Assembly (NCBI GenBank): GCA_947631415.1
Contig: CANRLG010000012.1
Location: forward strand, 1 to 33,417
Reading direction: 5' to 3'
Length of the DNA: 33,417 bases
DNA from: an uncultured Clostridia bacterium
GTDB lineage: Bacteria; Bacillota; Clostridia; TANB77; CAG-465
Shown: positions 33,405-33,417 of the stretch, piece by piece
Numbering within the stretch: the first letter of the stretch is position 1
Layout of the letters: every line of letters begins with the position of its first letter
Position numbers and translations under genes: made by a program
The notes under the pieces: model-generated
Told to the model about the DNA's origin: nothing
The model's input: only the letters and a program-made list of their open reading frames with translations
The model's database searches: none

Positions 33405-33417
33405 GTCAAATTTTTAA

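Overview
The window is very AT-rich (by eye well under 30% GC) and has strong AGGAGG-type ribosome binding sites, TATAAT/TTGACA promoters spaced by 17 bp, and U-tailed hairpin terminators. These features, together with a YlbJ-type sporulation membrane protein and a teichoic-acid/rhamnan-type ABC exporter, point to a low-GC Bacillota, most likely an endospore-forming or ancestrally sporulating member of the Clostridia. No rRNA, tRNA, CRISPR array or intact transposase is visible. Almost all genes from 10.6 kb to the right end lie on the minus strand.

Left part (1-10.8 kb), mixed housekeeping and accessory genes: a probable IS200/IS605 right end at the extreme left; an rpoZ plus cytidylate-kinase-like pair; a divergent pair made of a large polytopic membrane protein and a GT2-GtrA fusion, flanked by a 24-bp direct repeat that duplicates the 3' end of the neighbouring methyltransferase gene; an RlmI-like methyltransferase; ylbJ and a 75-aa TTG-start protein; an operon of an SDR reductase (probably YmfI-like) and an unknown membrane protein; and an operon of a 43-aa protein and a 751-aa coiled-coil protein of unknown function.

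Middle (10.8-28.2 kb): one apparent 13-gene operon, running from a promoter at 28200-28228 to a terminator at 10799-10821. Gene order is wzm-like permease, GT2, wzt-like ATPase with a carbohydrate-binding tail, methyltransferase/kinase-like/coiled-coil protein, two double-GT2 glycosyltransferases, a 931-aa double GT-C protein, a paralogous 523-aa GT-C protein, GtrA, GtrB, a polysaccharide deacetylase, GT2, galE. Right (28.4-33.2 kb): a five-gene operon of phosphoglucomutase/phosphomannomutase, rmlD, rmlA, rmlC and rmlB, which makes dTDP-L-rhamnose.

Taken together, the right 23 kb look like an ABC-transporter-dependent, rhamnose-containing cell-wall polysaccharide locus. The rml genes and galE would supply dTDP-Rha and UDP-Gal (or another epimerised UDP-hexose), and the GT2 enzymes would build the chain in the cytoplasm. 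The 565-aa protein would cap the chain and Wzm/Wzt would export it. GtrB/GtrA and the GT-C proteins would add side residues outside, and the deacetylase could trim acetyl groups. The most interesting signals are the WbdD-like architecture of the putative capping protein beside a Wzt with a C-terminal binding domain, the direct-repeat-flanked gtr-like cassette, and the fused GT-C protein. All functions are read from sequence motifs by eye; nothing was searched.
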